The notes beneath the pieces are model-generated. The model was not told where the DNA came from, ran no database searches, and saw only the letters and a program-made list of their open reading frames with translations. A stretch of DNA of 37,700 nt from Croceibacterium sp. (GTDB lineage: Bacteria > Pseudomonadota > Alphaproteobacteria > Sphingomonadales > Sphingomonadaceae): assembly GCA_025450635.1 (NCBI GenBank), contig JANWHA010000020.1, positions 1 to 37,700 on the forward strand, read 5' to 3'. Positions 15,495 through 25,142 of this stretch are shown here, one piece after another. The translations under genes and the position numbers were made by a program. Position 1 is the first letter of the stretch, and each line of letters opens with the position of its first letter.

Positions 15495-18455
15495 ATGAGA
15501 TTCCCGACGCGCGCCCTCCGCGCTCTCGTTCCCCTTGCTCTTTTCGCACCCCTGCCGTCAGCGGCGCAGCAGGCGGCGCCCGCTCCCACGGCGCTATCCA
15601 TCGTTGCCCCGGCGCCGGCCGAGGCGCTGCCGCCGCCGAGGTACGCCAAGCCGGACGACCCGTGGATTTTCCGCGGCACCGACATCCCGGTCGACAAGGA
15701 ATGGCTGTTCGGCGAGATGCCCAACGGCGTGCGCTACGCCGTGCGCCATAACGGAGTCCCGCCCGGCCAGGTGTCGATTCGCATCCGCATCGATGCCGGC
15801 TCGCTGTACGAAAAGCCGAGCGAGCAGGGCTTCGCGCACCTGATCGAGCACCTGACCTTTCGCCAGTCGAAATATCTCGGCAACGCCGAGGCGATCCCCA
15901 CCTGGCAGCGGCTGGGCGCGAGCTTCGGCACCGACACCAACGCCCAGACCACGCCGACGCAGACGGTCTATCAGCTCGACCTGCCCGACGTCAGCAAGGC
16001 CAACCTCGACGAGAGCATGAAGCTGCTGACGGGAATGATCGAGGCGCCGGCGCTGTCCGAGGCGAACTTGAAGACCGAGGTGCCGATCGTGCTGGCCGAG
16101 CGGCGCGAGCGGCTCGGCGCCGACGCCAGGGTCGAGGCCGCAACGCGCGAGACGATGTTCGCCGGGCAGCTGCTCGCCCAACGGCCGCCGATCGGCACGG
16201 TCGAGACGCTCGAGGCAGCGACCCCCGAATCGGTGCGCGCCTTCCACGACCGCTGGTACCGGCCCGAGAACACCGTGGTCGTGGTCGTCGGGGACTACGA
16301 TCCGCAGTACCTCGCCTCGCTGGTCGAGAAGTGGTGGGGCGTTTGGGCCATGCCCGGCAAGCGGGCGCCTGCGCCTGACTTCGGCGCGCCGCAGGCCCCG
16401 CCCGGAGCGGATCCGAAAAACCCCGTCGGCGAGACGCGCGTGGCCGTCGAGCCCAGCCAGCCGCGCGGGTTCAATTACGCATACCTGCGGCCGTACCACC
16501 AGGTGATCGACAACCTCGAATACAACCGCGGCAACCTGATCGATTCGGTCGCCCTGGCGGTGATCAACCGGCGGCTGGAAAATCGCGCGCGGCACGGTGG
16601 TTCGTATCTGTTCGCCAACGTCGACAACCAAAACATCAGCCGCTCGGCCAATGGCACCTTCGTGTCGTTCGCCCCGCTGAGCACCGATTGGCGATCTGCG
16701 CTGCGCGACGTGCGCGGGGTGATCGCCGACGCGCTGGCCAAACCGCCGACCCAGGCGGAGATCGACCGCGAGGTGGCCGAGCTCGATGTGGTCTTTGCCA
16801 ACCAGGTCCAGCAGACGACGATCCAGGCCGGCTCGCAACTGGCCGACGATCTCGTCAACGCCGTGGACATCCGCGAAGCGATCGGCTCGCCCGAGCTGTT
16901 CCTGCAGGTGTTCCGCAACATGAAGAGCCGCTTCAACCCGCCGGAAGTGTTCGCGCACACGCAAAAGCTGTTTCGCGGAACTGTCATCCGCGCGCTGTAT
17001 CTGACCCCCAAGGCGGGGGAGGCAGACGCCGCCGACATCGCCGCGGCGTTGAAGCAAAAGCCGAAGCTTGACCCGAGCGGCCGCGCGACCGGCAAGCCGG
17101 TCAATTTCGCGGGCCTCACGCCGCTCGGCCCCTCTCATCCGCCGATCTCCCGCAAGCCGCTGGGGCTCAACGTCGATGCCAATCCGATCGAAGAGATCGC
17201 CTATGCCAACGGCGTCAAGGCGCAGGTGTGGAACAGTGGCAACGAACCCGGCCGGGTGACCGTGCGGGTCCGTTTCGGCGCCGGCTCGCGCGCCTTCACC
17301 GCCGCGACCGCTCCGTATGCCCGGCTTGGCGAGATGGCGCTGGTCAGCGCCGGGGAGGACGGCCTCGACCAGGATGCGCTCGACCGCATCTCGACCGGGC
17401 GCAAGATGGGCTTCGATTTCGACATCAAGGACGCCGTGTTCACCTTCGAGGCGCAAACGCGGCAGGAGGACCTGGCCGACCAGCTTTACCTGTTCGCCGC
17501 CAAGCTGGCGATGCCGCGGTGGGACGCGGGGCCAATCCTGAGGGCCAGGGAAACGGCGAAACTGGCCTATAACAGTTACGCGGCGACCCCCGCCAGCGTG
17601 CTGCAGCGCGACCTGCAATGGCTGCTGAGCGACCGCGATCCGCGATACGCCACGCCGACTCCGGAGCAGCTCGACAAGCTGACGCCGGAAGGGTTCCGCC
17701 AGGTTTGGGCGCCGCTGCTGAAGCAGGGCCCGATCGAAGTCGACGTGTTCGGCGATCTCAATCCCGATGCGGCGGTCACCGCGCTCAACAAGACGTTCGG
17801 CGCGTTGCCGCCGCGCGAGCCGATCCCACCGGAAGTGCTGGCCCGCGGTATCCAGTTTCCGGCGCCCAACGCCGAGCCGGTTGTGCTGCACCATTCCGGC
17901 GAGGCCGACCAAGCGGCCGCCGTCATCGCATGGCCGACCGGCGGAGGGTCCGCCACCCTGCCGGAGAGCCGCAAGCTCGAGATGCTCGCCGACGTGTTCA
18001 GCAACCGCTTGCTCGAGGCGATGCGGGAAAAGGCCGGGGCGAGCTATTCGCCGCAGGTTAACTCCGCTCGCCCGGTGGACATGACGAGCGGCGGCCGCTT
18101 CCTCGCCGAAGCGCAATTGCCGCCGCGCGTCGTGCCGGACTTCTTTGCCGCCGCCGACAAGATCGCCGCCGATCTCGCGACGACCGGTCCGACGCCGGAC
18201 GAACTTGCCCGCTCGACCGAGCCCATGCACCAGATGCTCCTGCGGCTGGAAACCGGGCACACGTTCTGGCTCAACCAGCTCGAAGGCGCGACCATGGACC
18301 CCAATCGGGTGGCGATGCTGCCGTCGCTGATGCGTGACTACACCCAGGTGACACCGCAGGAGATTCGGGCGCTCGCCGCCAAGTACCTGCAGCCGGGCAA
18401 GGCATTCCGCGTCGAGGTCCTGCCCGAAAAGAAGGGCGACGTGCGCGTGCACTAG
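15495..18455 (+). CDS. Exported M16 family zinc metallopeptidase
   Basis: A protein of about 986 residues with a signal peptide ([17 protein letters not shown]...SAAQQ) and two tandem M16 halves, similar to PqqL-type periplasmic peptidases. The inverted zinc motif HLIEH (His115, Glu118, His119) and the downstream glutamate (Glu195, in [13 protein letters not shown], 76 residues later) are complete in the first half. The second half (about from residue 560) has the same fold but no zinc motif, as normal for the family. It would degrade or trim peptides in the periplasm. The ATG at 15495 starts right at the signal peptide; an in-frame upstream ATG at 15435 is rejected for that reason. Confidence 0.9.
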   Translation: MRFPTRALRALVPLALFAPLPSAAQQAAPAPTALSIVAPAPAEALPPPRYAKPDDPWIFRGTDIPVDKEWLFGEMPNGVRYAVRHNGVPPGQVSIRIRIDAGSLYEKPSEQGFAHLIEHLTFRQSKYLGNAEAIPTWQRLGASFGTDTNAQTTPTQTVYQLDLPDVSKANLDESMKLLTGMIEAPALSEANLKTEVPIVLAERRERLGADARVEAATRETMFAGQLLAQRPPIGTVETLEAATPESVRAFHDRWYRPENTVVVVVGDYDPQYLASLVEKWWGVWAMPGKRAPAPDFGAPQAPPGADPKNPVGETRVAVEPSQPRGFNYAYLRPYHQVIDNLEYNRGNLIDSVALAVINRRLENRARHGGSYLFANVDNQNISRSANGTFVSFAPLSTDWRSALRDVRGVIADALAKPPTQAEIDREVAELDVVFANQVQQTTIQAGSQLADDLVNAVDIREAIGSPELFLQVFRNMKSRFNPPEVFAHTQKLFRGTVIRALYLTPKAGEADAADIAAALKQKPKLDPSGRATGKPVNFAGLTPLGPSHPPISRKPLGLNVDANPIEEIAYANGVKAQVWNSGNEPGRVTVRVRFGAGSRAFTAATAPYARLGEMALVSAGEDGLDQDALDRISTGRKMGFDFDIKDAVFTFEAQTRQEDLADQLYLFAAKLAMPRWDAGPILRARETAKLAYNSYAATPASVLQRDLQWLLSDRDPRYATPTPEQLDKLTPEGFRQVWAPLLKQGPIEVDVFGDLNPDAAVTALNKTFGALPPREPIPPEVLARGIQFPAPNAEPVVLHHSGEADQAAAVIAWPTGGGSATLPESRKLEMLADVFSNRLLEAMREKAGASYSPQVNSARPVDMTSGGRFLAEAQLPPRVVPDFFAAADKIAADLATTGPTPDELARSTEPMHQMLLRLETGHTFWLNQLEGATMDPNRVAMLPSLMRDYTQVTPQEIRALAAKYLQPGKAFRVEVLPEKKGDVRVH

Positions 18456-18496
18456 GGGTCCTCGCCGGCGATTCGATACCAGATGTAACCTTTGCA

Positions 18497-19948
18497 ATGG
18501 TCGGGGGCTGGGCCTACATGCGCGCCTCCCTGCAATTTGGCCCGCAATTTGGCCTGCAAACTGGACTTTTCGACGTGGCGCAGACCTGGACTCCGGACAG
18601 CTGGACGAAGTGCGAAGCCAAGCACTTGCCGCAGTATGACGACGGCGAGGCCCTGGCCGCGACCGAGGCCGTGCTCGCCAATTTGCCGCCGCTGGTCTTT
18701 GCCGGCGAGGCGCGTGAGCTGAAGGACCAGTTGGCCGACGTCGCCGCCGGCCACGGCTTCCTGCTGCAGGGCGGCGACTGCGCCGAAAGCTTCGCCGAAT
18801 TCAACGCCAACAACATCCGCGACACGTTTCGCGTGCTGCTGCAGATGGCGGTAGTGCTGACCTTCGCCAGCAAGCGGCCGGTGGTGAAGCTCGGGCGCAT
18901 GGCGGGCCAGTTCGCCAAGCCGCGCAGCGCGGCGACGGAAACCCAGGGCGATACGACCCTGCCGAGCTATCTCGGCGACATCATCAACGGCATCGAATTC
19001 AACGCGGAAGTTCGCCGCAACGATCCGCAACGGATGATCCGCGCCTATTCGCAGAGCGCCTCGACCCTCAACCTGCTGCGCGCGTTCGCCAACGGCGGCT
19101 ACGCCAACTTGCGCCAGGTCCACAAATGGACGCTCGATTTCATGGGCCGCAGCGCCTGGGCGGACAAGTTCAAGGACGTTGCCGACCGGATCGGCGAAGC
19201 GCTCGATTTCATGCAGGCCTGCGGCATCGATCCCGAGACGGTTCCGCAGCTCAAGAGCACCAGCTTCTACACCAGCCACGAGGCGCTGCTGCTGCCCTAC
19301 GAGCAAGCCCTCACGCGGCAGGATTCGCTGACCGGCAAGTGGTACGATACCAGCGCGCATTTCCTGTGGGTCGGCGACCGCACGCGCTTCGAAGGCAGCG
19401 CGCACGTCGAGTTCCTGCGCGGTGTCGGCAACCCGCTCGGGATGAAATGCGGTCCGTCGCTCGATCCCGACGTGCTGCTGCGCCTGCTCGACGTGCTCAA
19501 TCCTGGGCGAGAGCCCGGACGGATCACGCTGATCAGCCGCTTCGGCCACGACAAGGTGGAAGCCGGGCTGCCGAGGCTGATTCGCGCGGTGAAGGGCGAG
19601 GGCCATCCGGTGGTGTGGAGCTGCGATCCGATGCACGGCAACGTCATCAAGTCCGACAGCGGGTACAAGACCCGGCCGTTCGAACGGATCCTGGCCGAGG
19701 TCCGGGGCTTCTTCGCCGTGCACCGCGCCGAAGGAGCCCACGCCGGGGGCATCCACGTCGAGATGACAGGCCAGGACGTGACCGAGTGCACCGGCGGCGC
19801 GGTGGCGATCACGGACGCCGGGCTGGCCGATCGCTACCACACCCATTGCGATCCCCGCCTCAACGCCGCCCAGGCGCTCGAGCTGGCGTTCCTCCTGGCG
19901 GAGATGCTGAACCTCGAGGCGGGCGAGCGGCAGAAGCACGCGGCCTGA
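18497..19948 (+). CDS. Class II DAHP synthase (3-deoxy-7-phosphoheptulonate synthase)
   Basis: First enzyme of the shikimate pathway, joining phosphoenolpyruvate and erythrose-4-phosphate. It is the plant/mycobacterial class II type: WTPDSW near the start, [47 protein letters not shown] and the late [15 protein letters not shown] are all present. The start is uncertain. ATG at 18497 or 18518 gives a 20 to 26 residue N-terminal extension made of repeats ([12 protein letters not shown]); GTG at 18575 gives [10 protein letters not shown], the point where homologues I remember begin, but without a clear ribosome site. The 18497 start is entered here only as the outer limit. Confidence 0.93.
   Translation: MVGGWAYMRASLQFGPQFGLQTGLFDVAQTWTPDSWTKCEAKHLPQYDDGEALAATEAVLANLPPLVFAGEARELKDQLADVAAGHGFLLQGGDCAESFAEFNANNIRDTFRVLLQMAVVLTFASKRPVVKLGRMAGQFAKPRSAATETQGDTTLPSYLGDIINGIEFNAEVRRNDPQRMIRAYSQSASTLNLLRAFANGGYANLRQVHKWTLDFMGRSAWADKFKDVADRIGEALDFMQACGIDPETVPQLKSTSFYTSHEALLLPYEQALTRQDSLTGKWYDTSAHFLWVGDRTRFEGSAHVEFLRGVGNPLGMKCGPSLDPDVLLRLLDVLNPGREPGRITLISRFGHDKVEAGLPRLIRAVKGEGHPVVWSCDPMHGNVIKSDSGYKTRPFERILAEVRGFFAVHRAEGAHAGGIHVEMTGQDVTECTGGAVAITDAGLADRYHTHCDPRLNAAQALELAFLLAEMLNLEAGERQKHAA
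18531..18566 (+). repeat. Three 12-bp tandem repeats at the DAHP synthase 5' end
   Basis: TGCAATTTGGCC, CGCAATTTGGCC and TGCAAACTGGAC follow each other without a gap. The first two differ at one base. They either encode [12 protein letters not shown] in an extended N-terminus or lie in the 5' untranslated leader, ending 8 bases before the GTG at 18575. Confidence 0.8.
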
Positions 19949-20005
19949 AGAAACCGAAAATTAGCTGTTACGGTTAGGCAATGGCTTAACCACGCAATTG
20001 TACGA

Positions 20006-20022
20006 GTCCCCTTGAAGGGGAC
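20006..20022 (+). promoter_or_regulatory. Palindrome covering the ribosome site of the diguanylate cyclase gene
   Basis: GTCCCC-TTGAA-GGGGAC forms a six-pair hairpin with a five-base loop (as DNA, a palindrome of 8 plus 1 plus 8). The only good ribosome-binding sequence before the GTG at 20033, GAAGGGGA, is in its right arm and loop. As RNA it would hide the ribosome site; as DNA it could be an operator. Confidence 0.5.
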
Positions 20023-20032
20023 CGAGACTTAA

Positions 20033-21847
20033 GTGGTGAGGTTCGAACAGGTGCGCGGCCCGCTCGTTGCGGGGCTGCTTTGGGGCGCCTTTGCCCTGGC
20101 TTCTACCCTCGTCCGAGAGGCGGGTGGGGCGGTTGTGCTCGTATGGATTCCGAGCGCCGTCGCCGTCGCCAGCCTTTACGCCACGCCCCGGCGGCGCTGG
20201 CCGGCTCTGATCGCGGCCCTGTTCGCGGCGCAAGTCCTCACATCGCTGTGGCGCGGCACCCCGCCGATTGCGGCCGCCGGCTTCGCATTCGCCAACCAGG
20301 TCGAAGCGCTCGTTTGCGCCAACCTGGGCATTCGCGTGCTCGGTGGACGCGCGAAGAGCCCGCAGACCTTCAATCACGTTGCCGGCCTGTTCGCCGCGGC
20401 CTTGCTCGGCTGCACCGCGGGCACCTTGCTTAGCTTGCCGTTCCGCACCGGCCCCGGATTCTGGCAGCCCTTGCACTGGTTCCTGGCGAGCGTGCTGGGC
20501 GTGCTCACGGCCACGCCGGTGCTGCTGTACGTGCGGCAATGGCTCAGCTTCGGCGACCAGAACGTGCGCTTCTGGAAGGGCGAACGGTTTCGCGGCTTCC
20601 TGCTGACCGTCGCGGCGATGCTGGCGCTTGGCTGTCTGGTGTTCAGCTTGCCGGTTCATGGACTGACCCCCGTGCTGTTCGTGGCGATCGTATTCGCGGT
20701 GTTTCGCTACGGGCAGCTGGCCGCCGCTTGCGGCGTTATCGCCTACGCCATCGCCGGCTCGCTCGTCAGCCTCGGCGGCGGCAGCCCGGCACCCTATCTC
20801 GAGCTCGAGCCGGCCACCGCTTCGATGGTCCTGCAAGTGCAAATGCTGCTGATGCTGGCGACCGCGCTGCCGCTGGCGGCGATGCTGATGACCCGCGACC
20901 GCCTCGAAGCCGGCTTGCGCGAGACGAACGAGGACTTGCGGGCCAACCTGACGATCCTCAACCTGACCAAGACCCTCGCCGGGATCGGCCGCTGGCAGTA
21001 CAATCTCGAAACCGGCGAGCAGAACTGGTCGGAACAGATGCTGACATTGAACGGGCTCTCCGCCGAGCTTGCCCCCGATCCGGGCGACATTCGCACGCTG
21101 TTGTCAGATCGTGGTGAAGCGCTGTTCACCAAGCTCGCCGAGCACCGCGACGCGCGCATTCCCTACAGCTTCGAGTATCCGGTGCGCCATCCGGACGGCA
21201 GCGAGCACACGCTCAAGATGAACGTGTTCAACGAGTTCGACGGCCAGGGCAACCGCACGGCGTTGTTCGCGGTGGCGATGGACGTGACCGAGCAGGTGCT
21301 CCGCGAGCAGGCGTTGAAGCACGCCCGCCAGCAGGCGATCGAGCAGGCCGCCGAGGCGCAGAAGCTGGCCAAGACCGATCCGCTGACCGGCCTCTCCAAC
21401 CGCCGCGCGACGCTCGACTGGCTCGACAGCATGATGGGCCCGTCGCTCGACATCGGCGAGCCGCTGGCGGTGCTGATCTTCGATATCGACCACTTCAAGC
21501 GAATCAACGACACGTACGGCCACCAGGTGGGCGATCAGGTGATCCGCAAGGTCTCCACCACCGCCCGCGTGCAGATCCGCGCCGAAGACCTGGTCGGGCG
21601 GATCGGCGGCGAGGAGTTCGTGTGCATTCTGTCGGGCGTCGAGGGCGGCGAAGCGCGCGTCCTGGCGGAACGGCTCTGCAGCTCGATCGCCGAGGCGACC
21701 TTGCGCGACGGTCCGGCGGTGACGATCAGCATCGGCCTGGCGATGTTGCGCGAGGGCGACAGCGTTGAAACGCTGATGCGGCGGGCCGACGCGGCGCTTT
21801 ACGAAGCCAAGGAAAACGGCCGCAACCAGGTGCGACGCGCGGCCTAG
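20033..21847 (+). CDS. MASE1-PAS-GGDEF diguanylate cyclase
   Basis: A 604-residue membrane-bound diguanylate cyclase that makes c-di-GMP from two GTP. The N-terminal MASE1 sensor (about 1-290) consists of about eight hydrophobic helices. A PAS fold follows (about 305-425, with GIGRWQYNLETGEQNWSEQ and VAMDVTEQ), then a short coiled linker and the GGDEF domain (about 440-600). The active-site motif is GGEEF (525-529), and the inhibitory I-site RxxD is RAED (516-519), exactly five residues before it, so product feedback is expected. The start is GTG at 20033 (or the adjacent GTG at 20036). It is 84 bases downstream of the DAHP synthase. Confidence 0.93.
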   Translation: MVRFEQVRGPLVAGLLWGAFALASTLVREAGGAVVLVWIPSAVAVASLYATPRRRWPALIAALFAAQVLTSLWRGTPPIAAAGFAFANQVEALVCANLGIRVLGGRAKSPQTFNHVAGLFAAALLGCTAGTLLSLPFRTGPGFWQPLHWFLASVLGVLTATPVLLYVRQWLSFGDQNVRFWKGERFRGFLLTVAAMLALGCLVFSLPVHGLTPVLFVAIVFAVFRYGQLAAACGVIAYAIAGSLVSLGGGSPAPYLELEPATASMVLQVQMLLMLATALPLAAMLMTRDRLEAGLRETNEDLRANLTILNLTKTLAGIGRWQYNLETGEQNWSEQMLTLNGLSAELAPDPGDIRTLLSDRGEALFTKLAEHRDARIPYSFEYPVRHPDGSEHTLKMNVFNEFDGQGNRTALFAVAMDVTEQVLREQALKHARQQAIEQAAEAQKLAKTDPLTGLSNRRATLDWLDSMMGPSLDIGEPLAVLIFDIDHFKRINDTYGHQVGDQVIRKVSTTARVQIRAEDLVGRIGGEEFVCILSGVEGGEARVLAERLCSSIAEATLRDGPAVTISIGLAMLREGDSVETLMRRADAALYEAKENGRNQVRRAA

Positions 21848-21851
21848 GGCC

Positions 21852-21890
21852 CGGACCCTTCGGAAACAAATCAGGTCCGAAGTCTTTAAA
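21852..21890 (+). terminator. Possible terminator or switch hairpin after the diguanylate cyclase gene
   Basis: CTTCGGA (21858-21864) pairs with TCCGAAG (21876-21882) and is followed by TCTTTAAAT, resembling a weak rho-independent terminator. An alternative stem CGGACC (21852-21857) with GGTCCG (21874-21879) uses some of the same bases, so both cannot form together. It would separate the cyclase from the egt operon. Confidence 0.45.
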
Positions 21891-21940
21891 TCCCCACGGC
21901 AAAGGGCCATCATGGCGATGGACCGCCGGGGGAGATTGCC

Positions 21941-23179
21941 GTGCCCGAAGCCCATGTCCAGGCGCCCGCGCCGGATGCGCCCGATCTCGCGGAGCGCTAC
22001 CAGGCGACGCGTCGGCTGAGCGAGGCCCTGTGCGCCCCGCTGAGCGAAGCGGACGCGACCCTCCAGTCGATGGAAGACGCCTCGCCGGCCAAGTGGCATC
22101 TGGCGCATACCACGTGGTTCTTCGAGACCTTCCTGCTGCGCGACCGATTGCCGGGCTACCGCCTGTTCGACGAGCGCTGGCCGTTCCTGTTCAATTCCTA
22201 TTACGAGGCGGAGGGCGACCGCATCCTGCGCACCCGGCGCGGCATGCTGTCGCGGCCGAGCGTGGCCGAAGTGCTGGCCTGGCGCGCCCATGTCGACGAG
22301 GCAATGACGCCGCTGCTGCGCGATCCGACGGTCGCGGGGTTGGTCACGCTCGGCATCGCCCACGAGCAGCAGCACCAGGAGTTGCTGCTGACCGACATCA
22401 AGCACGCGCTGTTCGAGAATCCGCTCGGGCCGGCGATGTGGGAGCGGGGATCGCACGGCCTTCTCCCCAATGTTGGCGAGTCAAATTGGCTCGAACACCC
22501 CGGCGGGATTGCGCTGGTGGGGCACGACGGCGAAGGGTTCGCATTCGACAACGAAGGGCCTCGCCATCGCGTGTTGCTGGAGCCGTTCGCGCTGGCGGAT
22601 CGGCTGGTGACGAATGGCGAATGGGACGAATTCATCGCCGACCGCGGCTATTCCACCGCGTCGCTGTGGCTGTCGGACGGCTGGGCGTGGGTGCAGCGTG
22701 AGGGAGTTGCGGCGCCGCTTTACTGGCGCGAGGGCGAGCATTTCACTCACACCGGCTGGCAGCCGCGCAATTGGCAGGCGCCGGTGACGCACATTTCCTA
22801 TTACGAAGCCGACGCCTTCGCCACCTGGGCTGGCGCGCGGCTGCCGACCGAATCCGAGTGGGAAGCGCTCGCCCAGGGTGAGGATCCGGGCGGCGGGAAC
22901 CAGCTCGATGGAGCGATTGCGCCGCTGCCGCGCGGCGGATCGGGGCTGTTCGGCGACTGTTGGCAATGGACCCGCTCGGCGTACCTGCCTTACCCGCGCT
23001 TCGCGCCGGCGGCGGGCGCGGTCGGCGAGTACAACGGCAAGTTCATGTCTGGCCAGTTCGTGCTCAGGGGTGCGAGCTGCGCCACGGTGCGCGGACACTC
23101 GCGCGCGAGCTATCGCAATTTCTTCTACCCGCACCAGCGCTGGCAATTCACCGGCCTGCGTCTGGCCAGGCACGTCTGA
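21941..23179 (+). CDS. egtB: Ergothioneine biosynthesis sulfoxide synthase EgtB
   Basis: A 412-residue non-haem iron enzyme that forms the C-S bond between hercynine (trimethylhistidine) and a thiol (gamma-glutamylcysteine or cysteine), using O2. The N-terminal DinB-like domain (about 15-170) supplies the three iron ligands, visible as His56 in KWHLAHTTW and His141/His145 in HEQQHQE. The C-terminal formylglycine-enzyme-like domain (about 190-412) contains VTHISYYEADAFATWAGARLPTESEWE and GNCW-like GDCWQWTRSAY, ending FRGASC-like VLRGASCATVRGHSRASYRNFFYP. The start is GTG at 21941 after a GGGGGAGA ribosome site. egtD follows after a single base. Confidence 0.93.
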   Translation: MPEAHVQAPAPDAPDLAERYQATRRLSEALCAPLSEADATLQSMEDASPAKWHLAHTTWFFETFLLRDRLPGYRLFDERWPFLFNSYYEAEGDRILRTRRGMLSRPSVAEVLAWRAHVDEAMTPLLRDPTVAGLVTLGIAHEQQHQELLLTDIKHALFENPLGPAMWERGSHGLLPNVGESNWLEHPGGIALVGHDGEGFAFDNEGPRHRVLLEPFALADRLVTNGEWDEFIADRGYSTASLWLSDGWAWVQREGVAAPLYWREGEHFTHTGWQPRNWQAPVTHISYYEADAFATWAGARLPTESEWEALAQGEDPGGGNQLDGAIAPLPRGGSGLFGDCWQWTRSAYLPYPRFAPAAGAVGEYNGKFMSGQFVLRGASCATVRGHSRASYRNFFYPHQRWQFTGLRLARHV

Positions 23180-23180
23180 G

Positions 23181-24167
23181 ATGGCGGCCGGGGAAGGGCT
23201 GGCGCTGGTGGAACTCGACGAGGACGGCGTCGCCACGGCGTTCCGCGCCGATGTGCTCGCGGGGTTGGCGCAGCCGCAGAAAGCGGTGCCGGCGCGCTGG
23301 CTGTACGATGAGGCCGGTTCGGCGCTGTTCGAAGCCATCACGCGGCTTCCCGAGTATTACCCGACCCGCGCCGAGACGGAAATTCTGACGGAGCGTTGCG
23401 GCGAGTTTCGCGAGCTGATCGGGCCAGGCCGGGCGGTGATCGAATTCGGCTCGGGCAGCTCGGTCAAGACGCCGTTGCTGCTCGGGTGCATCGAGCCCGC
23501 CGCCTACGTCCCGCTCGATATCTCGGGCGATTTCCTGCGTAGCGCGGCAGACGACCTTGCGGCCAAGTTTCCCGGCCTGCCGGTCCTGCCGGTCGAGGCC
23601 GACTTCATGCGCGAAGTCGCGTTGCCGCGGCAGGTGCGGGAGCTGCTGAAGCTCGGCTTCTTCCCCGGCTCGACTATCGGCAACATGGTTGCGCGCACGG
23701 CGGTCGACTTGCTGCGGTCGATGCGGGCGACGCTGGGCGAGGGCTCGCAGCTGCTGATAGGGATGGACCTGATCAAGGATGTCTCGGTGCTCGAGGCGGC
23801 CTACGACGACCCGCAGGGCGTGACGGCGGAATTCAACCTCAACCTCGCGCGCAGGATCAACCGCGAGCTCGGCGGCACATTGCCGCTCGGGCAACTGCGC
23901 CACGTCGCCCGGTGGAACGACACTTACGCCCGGATCGAGATGCATCTCGAGGCGGCGGAGGCGATCGACTTCGAGGTTTCAGGCCGTCGTTTCGCGCTGG
24001 CAAAGGGCGAGACTATCCATACCGAGAACAGCCACAAGTTCGATCTTCGGAGCCAGAACACGCTCCTCCTCGCCGGCGGCTGGACACCGCGCCGGCGCTG
24101 GCTCGATTCGCAGGGCTGGTTCTCGCTCATCCTTGCCGACTGGACGATCCCGCGAGGCGCGCCATAA
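23181..24167 (+). CDS. egtD: L-histidine N(alpha)-methyltransferase EgtD
   Basis: A 328-residue SAM-dependent methyltransferase that trimethylates histidine to hercynine, the first step of ergothioneine synthesis. Diagnostic segments are RWLYDEAGSALFEAITRLPEYYPTR (about 39-63, given here in part), the SAM loop EFGSGSSVKT (about 88-97), FFPGSTIGN (about 158-166) and ETIHTENSHKF near the end. ATG at 23181 lies 1 base after the egtB stop. Its TAA stop (24165-24167) overlaps the presumed ATA start of the next gene. No EgtA, EgtC or EgtE genes are in the window; many proteobacteria carry only egtB and egtD together. Confidence 0.95.
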   Translation: MAAGEGLALVELDEDGVATAFRADVLAGLAQPQKAVPARWLYDEAGSALFEAITRLPEYYPTRAETEILTERCGEFRELIGPGRAVIEFGSGSSVKTPLLLGCIEPAAYVPLDISGDFLRSAADDLAAKFPGLPVLPVEADFMREVALPRQVRELLKLGFFPGSTIGNMVARTAVDLLRSMRATLGEGSQLLIGMDLIKDVSVLEAAYDDPQGVTAEFNLNLARRINRELGGTLPLGQLRHVARWNDTYARIEMHLEAAEAIDFEVSGRRFALAKGETIHTENSHKFDLRSQNTLLLAGGWTPRRRWLDSQGWFSLILADWTIPRGAP

Positions 24168-25099
24168 GCGGCTGGCCTCGCCTCGATTACGCGGCCGATC
24201 GCGGCACGATCGAGAGCCTCCATCTGCTGCTGCAACTCGCCGGCAAGCTGCCGCTGCGGCTGCTGCCATGGGTCAATCACGGCTGGCACGCCACGTTTCT
24301 CCTCACGCCGCGGGGCGCGATCACCCGCTTGCTGCCGGGCGCTGAAAGGCAATTCACCGTAGAGCTCGATTTTCTCTCCGGGGTGCTTCGTATCGAGCGC
24401 GATGACGGCCTGCGTAAAGCCCTTCCCGTTGCGCAGAGGTCCATCGCCGACGTTCACCGAGACTTGAGCGCTCTGTTGGCCCGGCTGGGCCTGCCGGCGC
24501 CCTTGGCGGGAGCGCCGAACGAAATTCCCGACCCTGTGCCGTTCGCTGAGGACGATCGCCCGCGTGAATGGGACGGCGATGCGGCCCTCCGCCTGCATGG
24601 CGCATTTCTCCAGGCCGAGCGGAATTTCGCCGTCTTTCGTTCGCTCTACCGGGGCAAGAGCTCGCCGATCCAGCTGTTCTGGGGCAGCTTCGATCTTGCT
24701 GTCACGCGGTTCTCCGGCCGAACGGCGCCGCCGCATCCGGGCGGCGGCGTTCCCCATCTGCCCGACGCGGTGACACGCGAAGCTTACAGCCACGAGGTGA
24801 TCAGCGCCGGCTTCTGGCCGGGCGGCGGCGGCTTCGACGAGGCAGCGTTCTACGCTTACGCCTATCCCACGCCCGCGGCCTTGCGCGGAGCCGAAATCGA
24901 GCCGCCGCCGGCGTTCTGGAGCGACAGCCTCGGCGAGTTCCTGCTGCCCTATGCAGCGGTAAGGGACGCGGCCGACCCCGATGGGATGGTCCGGCGGTTT
25001 GTGCACGCCAGCTTCGCGGCGGCCGCGCCGCTGCTCGATTGGCCGGACGAGCTCCTGATCGGCGACGAACCGACCTACGGCTACCCTCCGCCGCCGTGA
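24164..25099 (+). CDS. DUF5996 family protein, apparently with an ATA start codon
   Basis: About 311 residues, matching DUF5996 as I know it: SGWPRLDYAADRGTIESLHL at the start, WVNHGWHATFLLTPRGAIT, IPDPVPFAED, and SPIQLFWGSFDLAVTRFSGR with EAYSHEVISAGFWPG later. Function unknown; no signal or membrane segment. The family N-terminus begins right at 24164, yet no ATG, GTG or TTG is available there. The codon at that place is ATA, overlapping the egtD stop as ATAA. A normal ATGA overlap with one G-to-A change explains this, and egtD keeps a stop codon either way. Translation by coupling from AUA, or loss of expression, are both possible. An upstream frame from 23912 lies inside egtD and encodes nothing family-like. 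Confidence 0.72.
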   Translation: MSGWPRLDYAADRGTIESLHLLLQLAGKLPLRLLPWVNHGWHATFLLTPRGAITRLLPGAERQFTVELDFLSGVLRIERDDGLRKALPVAQRSIADVHRDLSALLARLGLPAPLAGAPNEIPDPVPFAEDDRPREWDGDAALRLHGAFLQAERNFAVFRSLYRGKSSPIQLFWGSFDLAVTRFSGRTAPPHPGGGVPHLPDAVTREAYSHEVISAGFWPGGGGFDEAAFYAYAYPTPAALRGAEIEPPPAFWSDSLGEFLLPYAAVRDAADPDGMVRRFVHASFAAAAPLLDWPDELLIGDEPTYGYPPPP

Positions 25100-25142
25100 G
25101 CCGCTCATCGCAAAGCAAGCTGGCGGCGCCTATATAGCGCCC

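Noticed and set aside
15594-18497. 967-codon open frame antisense to the M16 peptidase
   Set aside because: Low-complexity Arg/Gly/His/Asp sequence; the plus-strand gene has a signal peptide, HLIEH and full family length.
18497-18574. Aromatic-amino-acid leader peptide controlling the DAHP synthase
   Set aside because: The short frame contains Trp, Tyr and Phe but only singly or in pairs, runs into the gene without a stop, and no terminator/antiterminator pair was seen.
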